Shown here piece after piece: positions 19,366-27,920 of a DNA stretch of 64,000 bases. The notes beneath the pieces were generated by a model. The model did not search any database. It worked only from the letters and a program-made list of their open reading frames with translations, and had not been told where the DNA came from. How positions within the stretch are numbered: position 1 is the stretch's first letter; each line of letters opens with the position of its first letter. Both the position numbers and the translations under genes were made by a program. This DNA comes from Pseudoalteromonas sp. GCY (GTDB lineage: Bacteria; Pseudomonadota; Gammaproteobacteria; Enterobacterales; Alteromonadaceae), in assembly GCF_016695175.1 (NCBI RefSeq), contig NZ_CP068023.1, positions 174,501 to 238,500 on the forward strand, read 5' to 3'.

Positions 19366-19998
19366 ATGACAACAGTAAACAACCAGAATTTATTACAACT
19401 ACGCTTTTTACCGCAGTCACATATCGACGCAGTTAAGCCTTTTTTCAATCAACTTCCAGATAACCCTTATGCCGACGGTGCATTCAGAAAGCGCCGTTAT
19501 TCTGTGGTTAAATTCACTGGCGGCGAAGTGACATTGCAGCCGACTAAGGCTTTCGTTCAAGACGATTCAATTAATACTTTCCAAGGTAATATTGAGCGTG
19601 TTTACGAAAACCTTGAGCCGGACATGTTAAACACCGATGGCTTTAAGCATATGCTTGCTGAATTCAAAGCCATGACAGGAATTGCAGACGATACCAGCAT
19701 AGAAGTGCATCAGTTTCGCATGTTAGCGATTGAAAGCGATACCCCTCCTGCGCCTGAAGGTGTGCACCAAGATGGTTTTGACCATGTGTGTGTTTGCGGT
19801 GTTTCTCACGAAAATATCGCCGGTGGTGAGCTATTGGTTTATGAGCACAAAGAAGCTGAGCCCTGTTTCAAAATGGAAATCAAAGATGGTTTATTTGCAC
19901 TGGTGAATGACCGTGAAGTGTGGCATAACGCAACACCGATGAACAAGCTAGATGCCGAGCAAGTTGGTTATCTAGACTGCTTCGTATTTACAGCCTAA
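19366..19998 (+). CDS. 2-oxoglutarate/Fe(II)-dependent dioxygenase family protein
   Basis: A protein of about 210 aa of the 2OG-Fe dioxygenase family that includes the amino-acid hydroxylase IDO of Bacillus. The iron ligands are plausible in the HxD motif of EGVHQDGFDHV and in the distal His of REVWHNATPM. I chose the ATG at 19366, with GAGAGG immediately upstream, over an ATG five codons earlier. The gene is followed 9 bp later by a class V aminotransferase-like gene, forming a two-gene unit closed by a terminator. A free amino acid is the likeliest substrate by homology, but this is inference. The 230 bp upstream of it are AT-rich, without other features. Confidence 0.82.
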   Translation: MTTVNNQNLLQLRFLPQSHIDAVKPFFNQLPDNPYADGAFRKRRYSVVKFTGGEVTLQPTKAFVQDDSINTFQGNIERVYENLEPDMLNTDGFKHMLAEFKAMTGIADDTSIEVHQFRMLAIESDTPPAPEGVHQDGFDHVCVCGVSHENIAGGELLVYEHKEAEPCFKMEIKDGLFALVNDREVWHNATPMNKLDAEQVGYLDCFVFTA

Positions 19999-20007
19999 GA
20001 GGGTAGT

Positions 20008-21243
20008 ATGGATTTAAATCAAGTGCGTCGTCAGTTCCCTGCGCTTATGCAAAGTATTGGTGGAACCGCGCCAATTTTCCTTGATGGCCCGGGTGGCTCT
20101 CAAGTCCCGCAGTCCGTGTTGAGCGCGATGTCTGCTTACCTTGGTTATTTTAACTCTAACTTAGGTGGGGCATTTTTCTCGAGCGATAAGACCGTCAGTT
20201 TGATGAGTGAAGCGCGCCAAGCGGTTGCGGATTTACTCAATGCGCCAAGTGCAGATCAAATTGTATTTGGTGCCAACATGACCAGCTTAACCTTTAGCTT
20301 TAGCCGTGCACTATCTCGCGAATGGCAAGCGGGTGATGAAGTCATTGTGACCAATGCCGATCACTATTCAAACGTTTCTTCATGGCGTCAAGCCGCCGAA
20401 GATAAAGGTGCGACGGTGCATGCGGTGCGTGTTAATGAAACCGATTGCACGCTTGATCTTGCACACTTCGAGTCATTGTTAAATAACAATACCAAGTTAG
20501 TCGCTGTGACTTATGCATCAAATACCACGGGTTCAATCAACGATATTCAGCGTATTGTGGAGCTTGCACACCAAGTTGGTGCATTGGTATATGTTGATGC
20601 TGTGCATTATGCACCTCATGAGCTAATCGATGTACAAGGTTTGGATTGCGACTTCCTTGCGTGCTCTGCCTATAAGTTCTTTGGTCCGCATGTCGGCATT
20701 GTGTATGGTAAGCGTGAGCATTTAGAAGGTTTTACTCCGTACAAGGTGGAGCCGGCAAAAGACATTATTCCAGGCCGCTGGGAAACTGGTACGCAGAGTT
20801 TCGAAGGGCTAGCGGGTGTTGTTGCGGCGATTGACTACATTGCTTCACTAAGCGAGATGAGTGCAGATACCCCACGCCGTGAGAAACTGGTTGAGGCGTT
20901 TGCACGCACAAAAGCGCATGAGATGCAGCTTAGCCAACACTTTTTAACGCGTTTAGCCGAATTTAAAAAGATTAAACTTTTTGGTATCGAGTCACGTGAG
21001 CGACTTGCTGAGCGTACACCAACGTTTGCTTTGATATTTGATGGCATCGAGCCACGTACCGTGTCGGAATTCTTAGGTAAAAAGCACATGTGCGTATGGG
21101 ATGGCAATTTCTACGCCCAAGGGCTTTGCGAGCAGCTAGGGGTCATGGATAAAGGTGGGGTTGTTCGCATCGGTTGTATGCATTACAACACCATAGAAGA
21201 ACTAGATAGCTTGTTTGATGCATTCAGTGAGCTATTAGCATAA
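20008..21243 (+). CDS. cysteine desulfurase-like aminotransferase class V protein
   Basis: PLP-dependent fold-type I enzyme of 411 aa, resembling the VC1184-type subfamily of cysteine desulfurase-like proteins. Key parts are VYVDAVHYAPHELIDVQ (PLP-binding Asp and neighbouring His), CSAYKFFGPHVGI (Schiff-base Lys) and RWETGTQSFEGLAG. It lacks an obvious mobile-loop catalytic Cys environment like that of IscS, so a lyase or aminotransferase activity other than sulfur donation is possible. It is coupled to the 2OG dioxygenase gene, and an isc or suf cluster is absent from the window. Confidence 0.85.
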   Translation: MDLNQVRRQFPALMQSIGGTAPIFLDGPGGSQVPQSVLSAMSAYLGYFNSNLGGAFFSSDKTVSLMSEARQAVADLLNAPSADQIVFGANMTSLTFSFSRALSREWQAGDEVIVTNADHYSNVSSWRQAAEDKGATVHAVRVNETDCTLDLAHFESLLNNNTKLVAVTYASNTTGSINDIQRIVELAHQVGALVYVDAVHYAPHELIDVQGLDCDFLACSAYKFFGPHVGIVYGKREHLEGFTPYKVEPAKDIIPGRWETGTQSFEGLAGVVAAIDYIASLSEMSADTPRREKLVEAFARTKAHEMQLSQHFLTRLAEFKKIKLFGIESRERLAERTPTFALIFDGIEPRTVSEFLGKKHMCVWDGNFYAQGLCEQLGVMDKGGVVRIGCMHYNTIEELDSLFDAFSELLA

Positions 21244-21250
21244 TAAAAAG

Positions 21251-21277
21251 TGGGAGCTACGGCTCCCATTTCTTCTC
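21251..21277 (+). terminator. terminator of the dioxygenase/aminotransferase pair
   Basis: TGGGAGC-TACG-GCTCCCA hairpin followed by TTTCTTCT, 7 bp after the stop codon. Confidence 0.75.
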
Positions 21278-21373
21278 GCAACAATCAGGTTCTCTTGTAA
21301 CTTTACTTCTGTTTCGATACAGCTTTTTAATAGTATACTTTAATTATATGTATTACATTAGCTGGAGGAAATT

Positions 21374-21718
21374 GTGGAAAGGACTACTGGTGGCGTGATA
21401 CGAATTACTATTATTCCTCTGTTTTGTTGGCTTCTATCACTGATATTTATTTATGTATATCAGTTTCCTGTCCCCATGGTTGGTATGGTCAATGAAACGG
21501 ACTTAACGAGTCCACACTTCTGGTGGACGGCAACACTAAGTTATCTCTTTTACGGATTTATCTGCTTTACTATCCCGCTGATGATGCTTATTCAGTATGT
21601 CATTTCAAAGTCAAAGTGGATTACAAATCACAGCGGGCAAGACAAGCTGCTTTGGTGTAGTGCCATTCTTTTATGTTTTGCTTGGGCTACTTTACTTAGT
21701 CAGTTACACCTTCAATAA
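21374..21718 (+). CDS. small inner-membrane protein of unknown function
   Basis: A 114-aa protein with three predicted helices (residues about 10-30, 52-76 and 93-110) and charged loops. It starts with GTG preceded by GGAGGA 5 bases upstream, a strong ribosome-binding site that supports a real gene. I recognise no family. Its 3' end overlaps the convergent cNMP-binding gene by 23 bp. Confidence 0.65.
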   Translation: MERTTGGVIRITIIPLFCWLLSLIFIYVYQFPVPMVGMVNETDLTSPHFWWTATLSYLFYGFICFTIPLMMLIQYVISKSKWITNHSGQDKLLWCSAILLCFAWATLLSQLHLQ

Positions 21719-22157
21719 ATGCATTGAGCTTAGCAATGCGATGGCTCATACCTTCAATAAGCTTGTCTTTGATTTTTTCCCGGATCACATTGGGCAAGCG
21801 TGTTAGTGCATCTGGGGCTATTGCCAATATAATGCTGTCTTTTAACGCTTGTGCGCTAGTACTGCGTTCTCGGTTAGTGATAAATGCGCCTTCACCTAAA
21901 AATTCACCAGGACCAACCTTACCTAAATCATGGGCCGCATCTTGTTTAAAAATCAAAAATTCACCGCTTAACACAATATACAGGCGATTGTCTTTTTCAA
22001 AACGTTTGAAGGCGTGACGCTCTTGCTGCACCAGATATAAGTGACCAAAAGACTCGAGTAACACCTGGCGCTCGGCAAGCGTAAATTCTTTAAAAAACGC
22101 TAAGCGATTGATGATCTCTAGTTGTTTAAACAGTGGGACATTTTCAAGCAGTTTCAC
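21696..22157 (-). CDS. cyclic nucleotide-binding domain protein
   Basis: A 153-aa protein made almost entirely of one CAP-type cNMP-binding domain (residues about 10-125), with a phosphate-binding cassette GPGEFLGEGAF followed by RSTSAQA. There is no helix-turn-helix, so it is not a Crp-like regulator. The C-terminal helix IREKIKDKLIEGMSHRIAKL could dimerise. The ligand is unknown; the cassette has Arg-Ser-Thr-Ser, compatible with a cyclic mononucleotide. It is transcribed toward the small membrane protein gene. Confidence 0.82.
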   Translation of the reverse strand: MKLLENVPLFKQLEIINRLAFFKEFTLAERQVLLESFGHLYLVQQERHAFKRFEKDNRLYIVLSGEFLIFKQDAAHDLGKVGPGEFLGEGAFITNRERSTSAQALKDSIILAIAPDALTRLPNVIREKIKDKLIEGMSHRIAKLNAFIEGVTD

Positions 22158-22218
22158 AGGCTTACATAAGTTAGTACATTGTCTTTATTAAATAGTGGCG
22201 ACTTTTTTTGATTAGAGC

Positions 22219-22317
22219 AATGATTTTTTATTGTCGCTTACACCAATCTACTTGATTATGTCGCCAACTATTTATGTGGATTGGTATATAACGATAAGCG
22301 ACATGAGTTAAATCATT
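22219..22317. repeat. 99-bp interrupted palindrome next to the peptide gene
   Basis: Matching arms are AATGATTT / AAATCATT at the outer ends, then TGTCGCTTA / TAAGCGACA and ACCAATC / GATTGGT further in, around a loop of about 30 bases. It abuts the stop codon of the short peptide gene. It could fold into a long hairpin and act as its terminator, or be a small non-autonomous repeat element. Confidence 0.7.
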
Positions 22318-22494
22318 CTAGCAAGCGGGATCGTACGGCGAAGTAGGGCATGTCATCCCCTGATAGCTGATACAGCCTTTATTGTGTGGTGAGGTAACAT
22401 CATAACCACCAGCAGCTTGCGGTGTAAGCTCATTTGCTAGCTTCTTGCTGTTAGATAAATGTTTTAGTGGTTTTTTATTCAATGTAATTTTCAT
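22318..22494 (-). CDS. short peptide with double-glycine leader, probable RiPP precursor
   Basis: A 58-aa ORF not overlapped by any other gene. It starts at ATG with AAGGA six bases upstream. The N-terminal half, MKITLNKKPLKHLSNSKK followed by LANELTPQAAGG, resembles class I lanthipeptide-type leaders of marine gammaproteobacteria (LNKK...L...LT..GG), with a Gly-Gly cleavage motif at residues 29-30. The 28-residue core that would remain holds three Cys (41, 49 and 58, the last at the C-terminus) and six Ser/Thr. No LanB, LanC, LanM or peptidase-transporter gene lies nearby, so it would be an orphan precursor. The gene call is well supported by ribosome-binding site and isolation; the RiPP interpretation is inference. 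Confidence 0.7.
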   Translation of the reverse strand: MKITLNKKPLKHLSNSKKLANELTPQAAGGYDVTSPHNKGCISYQGMTCPTSPYDPAC

Positions 22495-22519
22495 AGCGAT
22501 TCCTTTACAAAATGTAAGT

Positions 22520-22545
22520 TATGCCGAGTCACAAGATACGGCATA
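22520..22545. promoter_or_regulatory. inverted repeat upstream of the peptide gene
   Basis: TATGCCG / CGGCATA separated by 12 bases, starting 26 bp upstream of the peptide gene ATG. It could be an operator or a leader-RNA hairpin. Nothing else is recognisable in this stretch. Confidence 0.4.
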
Positions 22546-22618
22546 GTCCAAGCTACTGGTTGTTTGTGTGATTTTCAATCAGATATTATTCATTTTGGGA
22601 ACTGGAGTGGTAGGGGAA

Positions 22619-22642
22619 AAGCTGAGTCATAATACTCAGCTT
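22619..22642 (-). terminator. ntrC terminator
   Basis: Perfect 9-bp stem AAGCTGAGT / ACTCAGCTT with a 6-base loop, 5 bp after the ntrC stop codon. On the minus strand it is followed by TTCCCC, so the T-tract is short. Confidence 0.65.
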
Positions 22643-22647
22643 GTCGT

Positions 22648-24045
22648 CTAATCTTGAATATTTCTCTCTTTTAGCTTTCTGGTCAACGTATTGCGCCCCC
22701 AACCTATCTTTAACGCCGCATCTTGCTTATGACCATGGCAGGCATTGAGTGCGGATTTGATCAGTCGTGTTTCTAATTGTGCCTGTACATCGGGCCAAAT
22801 ATGGTCTTTTCCTTTACGTAACTCTGAGTCTAACCAAGTTTGGAATGCGTCCAGCCAATTGCCATGCTCTAAGGCGTCAATCTGTTGTGGTTTTTCTAGC
22901 TCTTCGGGCAGATCCGCTGGGGTAACAAGTTCGCCCGGCGCCATTACCGTTAACCAACGGCAGGTGTTTTCCAGTTGTCTAACGTTGCCTGGCCAATGAT
23001 ACGCTTGCATTTTTTGCAGGGCATGTTTGGAGATGATTTTTGGCTCGGCTTTTAGCTCCTTTGCGCTTTTTGCAAGAAAGTGATCGCACAGTGCGGCGAT
23101 ATCTTCAGGGCGTTCACGTAAGGCTGGTAGTTTTAACCTGACTACATTTAGACGGTGAAACAAGTCTTCACGAAATTTACCTTGCTTGACCAGTGTCTCT
23201 AAGTCTTGATGGGTAGCCGCGACAATACGGACATCGACTTTCACGCTGTTGTGACCACCAACCCGATAAAACTCACCATCGGCGAGTACGCGCAATAGCC
23301 GAGTTTGTACGTCCAGTGGCATATCACCGATCTCATCTAAAAATAAGGTGCCACCGTCGGCTTGCTCAAAGCGGCCACGGCGCATACTGTCAGCACCAGT
23401 AAAAGCGCCTTTTTCATGGCCGAACAACTCAGACTCAACGAGATCTTTGGGGATGGCGGCCATATTGAGCGCAATAAAAGAAGCGTCTTTGCGCGGGCTG
23501 TGATTGTGCAGCGCGCCTGCCACAAGCTCTTTACCCGTGCCCGATTCGCCGTTAATCAATACACTCATGCTTGAAGCGGAAAGTTTACCAATGGCGCGGA
23601 ACACCTCCTGCATCGCCGGGGCTTCACCAATAATGTCGGGGCTATTGGCTTTTTCACTGTGGCGCTTTTGCTTTTTAGTTTGCTGGCCTGCACGAAATGC
23701 ACGTTGTACAAGGGAAACGGCCTCGTTTAAGTCGAAAGGTTTGGCGAGGTATTCAAACGCCCCTTTTTTAAATGCGTTGACCGCAGAGTCTAAGTCCGAG
23801 TGCGCGGTCATAATGATCACCGGCAGGTTAGGGTAGAGCCCTGCTATTTTATCTAGTAAGGCCATGCCATCGATACCAGGCATACGTACATCTGAGATAA
23901 GCACCGCAGGTTGCTCATATTCAAGCGCCGTCAATACATCTTGACCACTGGCGAAGCTCTCGGTTTCAAACTCAGCTCGCTTTAATGCCTTTTCTAAAAC
24001 AAATCGGATTGAAGCGTCATCATCGACTAACCAAACTGATTTCAT
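22648..24045 (-). CDS. glnG: nitrogen regulation response regulator NtrC (GlnG)
   Basis: Sigma-54-dependent activator of nitrogen-limitation genes. Residues 1-120 are a receiver domain with phospho-acceptor Asp52 (LISDVRMPGIDG). The AAA+ domain has Walker A GESGTGKEL, the sigma-54 contact loop GAFTGA and Walker B GGTLFLDEIGDM. A Fis-type helix-turn-helix lies at the C-terminus (AALKIGWGRNTLTRKLKE). The length of 465 aa is typical. Its ATG overlaps the ntrB stop (4 bp), so the two are coupled. NtrC boxes are visible upstream of ntrB and glnA. Confidence 0.96.
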   Translation of the reverse strand: MKSVWLVDDDASIRFVLEKALKRAEFETESFASGQDVLTALEYEQPAVLISDVRMPGIDGMALLDKIAGLYPNLPVIIMTAHSDLDSAVNAFKKGAFEYLAKPFDLNEAVSLVQRAFRAGQQTKKQKRHSEKANSPDIIGEAPAMQEVFRAIGKLSASSMSVLINGESGTGKELVAGALHNHSPRKDASFIALNMAAIPKDLVESELFGHEKGAFTGADSMRRGRFEQADGGTLFLDEIGDMPLDVQTRLLRVLADGEFYRVGGHNSVKVDVRIVAATHQDLETLVKQGKFREDLFHRLNVVRLKLPALRERPEDIAALCDHFLAKSAKELKAEPKIISKHALQKMQAYHWPGNVRQLENTCRWLTVMAPGELVTPADLPEELEKPQQIDALEHGNWLDAFQTWLDSELRKGKDHIWPDVQAQLETRLIKSALNACHGHKQDAALKIGWGRNTLTRKLKERNIQD

Positions 24046-25124
24046 TGCACGTTTCCTGTTTCGGTGTTGTCAAAGGGAAGGTAGATACTGAACTCAGTGT
24101 GTCCTGGCCAACTATCGCATTCGATAAACCCTTGGTGTTGCTCTACCAAAGTTTGTGCGATAGAGAGCCCAAGTCCAGAGCCTCCTTCTTTATTTGTGAT
24201 CATCGGAAAGAACAATGTCTCTTTTACCTCATCGGCGATCCCCGGACCGTTGTCGCTGATACGGATGAGTAAAGCTTTTTTCAATAGTCGCTCACCATGA
24301 TGAAGACGGTGTTTAATGCGCGTTGTTATGGTGATCGTACCGTCATGTTGTAGTGCTTGTTGAGCATTGCGCAGCATATTCAGCAGAACCTGCTGAATTT
24401 TGGCTTGATCTATCACGATGGCCGGAATACTGGGATCATAATCTTTTACCAAGGTGATATCCGCATCACGCTCCAAGGTGGTTAACTTAATCACCGATTC
24501 TAACGCCTGATGGATATTACACGGCTCTTTTTGTGGTAACTGATTGGGTCCAAGCAATCTATCTACCAACTCGCGCAATCTATCTGCTTGCTCAATAATG
24601 AGCGTGGCACATTCTTCCCGTTCTTGTTGATCAGTTTCGTACTGCAATAATTGCGCCGCACCGCGGATCCCACCAAGTGGATTTTTTATTTCATGGGCAA
24701 GACCGCGAATGAGGTTTCGAGCTGCCTGAAATTGGTGCATTTGATTGGATGCTTGGTCATAACGCAGGGCATCATCAACACGGCGACATTCCACTAAAAT
24801 ATACGCCTTTTCTGCAAGGTAAACTCGTCTGGCATGCAGACTTAGTGTCGCGACACGATTATCTACAAATACCACGTCTACCCTGTGTTGCTGGCAGTCT
24901 ACGCCATCTTGTAACACGTATTTAGAGAGCCGTGGCAGGTCTATATGATGATGATTAAACACACTATCAATTGCCAGTCCAACAAGCCGTTTAGTGCTTA
25001 GTCCCAGCAGTTCACTACTGCTGTAATTGGCATAGTGGATCAATAAATTTTGATCGAGCACTAAAATCGCGGTTGAGAGAGATTGCCAAACTTTATCCAA
25101 GTCAATCGAGTTATGTTGATCCAT
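24042..25124 (-). CDS. glnL: nitrogen regulation sensor kinase NtrB (GlnL)
   Basis: Cytoplasmic two-component kinase that phosphorylates or dephosphorylates NtrC under control of PII. An N-terminal PAS domain (residues about 10-120) is followed by the H-box GLAHEIKNPLGGIRGAAQLL, N-box NMLRNAQQAL, G1 DNGPGI and G2 GGSGLGLSIA. There are no membrane segments. The length of 360 aa is typical. A perfect NtrC-type palindrome lies just upstream of its start, so the ntrB-ntrC pair is probably autoregulated. Confidence 0.96.
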   Translation of the reverse strand: MDQHNSIDLDKVWQSLSTAILVLDQNLLIHYANYSSSELLGLSTKRLVGLAIDSVFNHHHIDLPRLSKYVLQDGVDCQQHRVDVVFVDNRVATLSLHARRVYLAEKAYILVECRRVDDALRYDQASNQMHQFQAARNLIRGLAHEIKNPLGGIRGAAQLLQYETDQQEREECATLIIEQADRLRELVDRLLGPNQLPQKEPCNIHQALESVIKLTTLERDADITLVKDYDPSIPAIVIDQAKIQQVLLNMLRNAQQALQHDGTITITTRIKHRLHHGERLLKKALLIRISDNGPGIADEVKETLFFPMITNKEGGSGLGLSIAQTLVEQHQGFIECDSWPGHTEFSIYLPFDNTETGNVQ

Positions 25125-25136
25125 ATATGTTCACCG

Positions 25137-25153
25137 TGCACCAATGTGGTGCA
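25137..25153. promoter_or_regulatory. NtrC-binding site upstream of ntrB
   Basis: TGCACCAATGTGGTGCA, a palindrome matching the NtrC consensus (TGCAC-N7-GTGCA), centred about 21 bp from the ntrB start. In enterics an NtrC site at the equivalent glnL promoter represses it; the same role is inferred here. Confidence 0.85.
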
Positions 25154-25288
25154 ATGAGAATAGCATAGCTTTGCATCCATTGAAGTAAATTATTACCTAA
25201 GCTCAGAAACTAGGGGTTTTCGAACTCGTATCCTAAACTTGTTATTAATAAAGCATGCCAACTCTAAGGTGCCCACATTATTAATGCT

Positions 25289-25660
25289 TTGTTTCAAAAA
25301 ATACATCTAGCTCGCGTTTGCGGGGGGAGCCTTTTTGTCGCGTTCTGCATGAGCGGTTGTGACTTTCAAAGCGCTAAGTACGTTACCGAACAGATTGACT
25401 GCTTCCCTCCTCAAATCGCTAATTTACATCGGTCTATGAATAGCGAGAAAACCACCCTTACAGGTAGGATGCGGGTCGTCCAACCTAACTGGCGAGATAA
25501 ATATTTATTGCGAACAAAGGCTGAGGCCTACTATCAAGTTCAGGTTGGTGAGCAAAGGTTGTGGATTGAACACAATGAAATGTCGAGTTTGGCCTCCTCA
25601 ATACCAGAGGGAATGAGTATGGTGTGTTTGCAACTACTGATTGAAAGTCAGTGTAGGTAA
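25289..25660 (+). CDS. small putative lipoprotein of unknown function
   Basis: A 123-aa protein with a short Lys/Arg-containing N-terminus, a hydrophobic stretch (GGSLFVAFCMSGC) and a lipobox-like MSGC, so probably lipidated at Cys24. The rest is soluble with several Cys and no domain I recognise. The only in-frame start is TTG with no clear ribosome-binding site, which weakens the start call. It is convergent with the DUF4124 gene, 11 bp apart. Confidence 0.5.
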   Translation: MFQKIHLARVCGGSLFVAFCMSGCDFQSAKYVTEQIDCFPPQIANLHRSMNSEKTTLTGRMRVVQPNWRDKYLLRTKAEAYYQVQVGEQRLWIEHNEMSSLASSIPEGMSMVCLQLLIESQCR

Positions 25661-25671
25661 GCAATATCATT

Positions 25672-26229
25672 TTAATTATTCACGGTATTGCGGTGCAAAA
25701 AGAACTTATGAGCATCGCTTTGGGCAACTAACGTACCTTTTTGATTAAACACTTTCATAACCACAGAATGTTCGCCGCGATCAATGCCCCGCAAAGAAAA
25801 CTGAGTATTACTTTGTTTTGGCCCTGTGGCTGTTCCATTGAGAAAGAGTTGCACGCTTAATCCTTGGGTAAATCTTGGCTCTATGGTGCCTGTTACGTAT
25901 ACGCTGCCGCTATTATCACGGATAGTTTGCTCGTGCTCAGGAGAAGTGATTTTAGCTGTATATTGGATAGTTGGTGTCGTGCCCGTTTGCTCAAGAATTT
26001 TAGTATCAACACTTGGCATGGTTAAGGCATTGGCATTGAGTTTGACTTCTTTCGAACCAGGCTGCGGGACGTCCGAATAGACCCAATGACCGTTTTTGTC
26101 TTTCCAGCGATAGATTTTTGGATTGGACTCTGCTGCAGCATCAATGCTTGTTAGGGCTAGCGTCATGCTAACCGACATTATAAGAAACCACTGACGCACC
26201 ACAACTCTCCACAGTAAACTACTGTTCAT
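25672..26229 (-). CDS. DUF4124-domain periplasmic protein
   Basis: A 185-aa exported protein. The signal peptide ends near ALTSIDAAAES. A DUF4124 motif follows (YRWKDKNGHWVYSDVPQPGS), and residues about 95-180 look like an Ig-like or bacterial surface fold (IRDNSGSVYVTGTIEP). DUF4124 proteins near glnA/ntrBC are common in gammaproteobacteria, with function unknown. The promoter would lie in the AT-rich segment at 26230-26330. Confidence 0.8.
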   Translation of the reverse strand: MNSSLLWRVVVRQWFLIMSVSMTLALTSIDAAAESNPKIYRWKDKNGHWVYSDVPQPGSKEVKLNANALTMPSVDTKILEQTGTTPTIQYTAKITSPEHEQTIRDNSGSVYVTGTIEPRFTQGLSVQLFLNGTATGPKQSNTQFSLRGIDRGEHSVVMKVFNQKGTLVAQSDAHKFFLHRNTVNN

Positions 26230-26316
26230 ACTTTAGTATAGTGTTGTTGGAATTGCGAGTTACAAATGAGTAACTCCGATAATAAATTTATTCGAGATAT
26301 TTAATTTAACCTTTTG

Positions 26317-26336
26317 AATTAAATTAAATTAAATTA
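26317..26336. repeat. four tandem AATTA pentamers
   Basis: Exact 5-bp repeat, four copies, running directly into the A-run of the glnA terminator. A possible slippage site upstream of the DUF4124 gene. Confidence 0.8.
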
Positions 26337-26359
26337 AAAAAGCCCGTAATTACGGGCTT
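26336..26359 (-). terminator. glnA terminator
   Basis: Perfect 20-bp palindrome AAGCCCGTAATTACGGGCTT, followed on the minus strand by TTTT. It lies about 95 bases after the glnA stop codon. Confidence 0.85.
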
Positions 26360-26454
26360 GAGAACACATATGATTAAGAGTGCCAGAAACGCATAATGAG
26401 TTTTGGCTCTACAAGCTCAATACCGAAGTACTGAGCGTAGTAGTCTGTTAGCGA

Positions 26455-27861
26455 TTAAACGCTATAGTACATTTCGAACTCAACTGGGTGAGTTGTCATG
26501 TTTAATTTTTCAACTTCTTTCGACTTAAGTGTGATGTACGCATCGATTAGGTCGTCAGTGAATACGCCACCTTGAGTTAAGAACTCACGGTCAGCATCTA
26601 GAGAAGCAAGGGCTTCATCAAGTGATGCTGCAACAGTTGGGATTTCTGCTGCTTCTTCCGCTGGTAGGTCGTATAAATCTTTATCCATTGCATCACCAGG
26701 GTGGATCTTGTTGCGGATACCGTCAAGACCAGCCATCAACTGCGCTGCGAAAGCTAGGTATGGGTTAGCCGCAGGATCTGGGAAGCGTACTTCGATACGA
26801 CGACCTTTCTCTGATGGGATCACAGGGATACGGATTGATGCTGAGCGGTTACGTGCTGAGTATGCAAGCATAACTGGCGCTTCAAACCCTGGTACTAGAC
26901 GCTTATAAGAGTTTGTTGCTGGGTTAGTGAATGCATTGATTGCTTTAGCATGCTTAATGATACCACCAATGTAGTATAGCGCTTCTTCAGATAGACCGCC
27001 GTACTTGTCGCCTGCGAAGATGTTCTTGCCGTCTTTAGCAAGTGATTGGTGGCAGTGCATGCCTGACCCGTTATCACCAACGATTGGCTTAGGCATAAAG
27101 GTTGCTGTCTTACCGTATAGGTGAGCCATGTTGTGGATAACGTACTTCATCTCTTGGATTTCGTCTGCTTTAGTCACCATAGTATTAAAGCGAGTAGCAA
27201 TCTCATTTTGACCAGCAGTTGCTACTTCGTGGTGGTGCGCTTCAACAACGTGGCCCATTTCTTCAAGTACTAAACAAGTAGCTGCACGCCAATCATTAGA
27301 CGAATCTACTGGTGCTACTGGGAAGTAACCACCTTTTACGCCAGGACGGTGACCTGTGTTGCCGCCTTCGTAGTGCTTGTCTGAGTTCCAAGCTGCTTCT
27401 TCAGCATCGATTTTGTACATTGAGCCAGACATGTCAGTTTTAAATTTAACATCGTCAAACAAGAAGAACTCTGGCTCTGGACCGAATAATACGGTGTCTG
27501 CAATACCCGTTGAACGCATGAACTCTTCAGCGCGTTTAGCTACTGAACGTGGGTCACGCTCGTAACCTTGGTGTGTGTTTGGTTCAACCACGTCACAACG
27601 GACGATAAGGGTTGTTTCTTCTGCGAATGGGTCTAGTTTAGCACTTTCTGCGTCAGGCATAAGTACCATGTCAGATTCGTTGATGCCTTTCCAACCAGCG
27701 ATAGATGAGCCATCAAACATTTTGCCGTCTTCAAAGAAGTCTTCATCGGCTTGATGATGCGGGATCGATACGTGTTGTTCTTTACCTTTTGTATCTGTGA
27801 AACGTAAATCAACAAATTTTACGTCGTGCTCTTTAATAAAATCTAAAACCGATTGTGACAT
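26455..27861 (-). CDS. glnA: glutamine synthetase type I
   Basis: Ammonia-assimilating enzyme (glutamate + NH3 + ATP to glutamine), a cytoplasmic dodecamer. With the ATG at 27861 (GGAGG 5 bases upstream) it is 468 aa, the length of E. coli GlnA, and begins [20 protein letters not shown]. Active-site segments include [23 protein letters not shown] and [10 protein letters not shown]. The adenylylated Tyr is in the loop near KEEALYYIG and NLYDLPAEE equivalents. An upstream extension of 18 codons to 27915 runs across the leader and is not plausible. It is driven by a sigma-54 promoter with two NtrC boxes. Confidence 0.97.
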   Translation of the reverse strand: MSQSVLDFIKEHDVKFVDLRFTDTKGKEQHVSIPHHQADEDFFEDGKMFDGSSIAGWKGINESDMVLMPDAESAKLDPFAEETTLIVRCDVVEPNTHQGYERDPRSVAKRAEEFMRSTGIADTVLFGPEPEFFLFDDVKFKTDMSGSMYKIDAEEAAWNSDKHYEGGNTGHRPGVKGGYFPVAPVDSSNDWRAATCLVLEEMGHVVEAHHHEVATAGQNEIATRFNTMVTKADEIQEMKYVIHNMAHLYGKTATFMPKPIVGDNGSGMHCHQSLAKDGKNIFAGDKYGGLSEEALYYIGGIIKHAKAINAFTNPATNSYKRLVPGFEAPVMLAYSARNRSASIRIPVIPSEKGRRIEVRFPDPAANPYLAFAAQLMAGLDGIRNKIHPGDAMDKDLYDLPAEEAAEIPTVAASLDEALASLDADREFLTQGGVFTDDLIDAYITLKSKEVEKLNMTTHPVEFEMYYSV

Positions 27862-27920
27862 GTGTCCTCCGACTCGTTGGGTTATTTTTTGCTGCAATGT
27901 ACTGCAATTGCACACAGATA

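Noticed and set aside
23504..23836. 110-codon ORF on the plus strand inside ntrC
   Set aside because: Entirely within a well-conserved gene in the opposite strand; no similarity and no ribosome-binding site.
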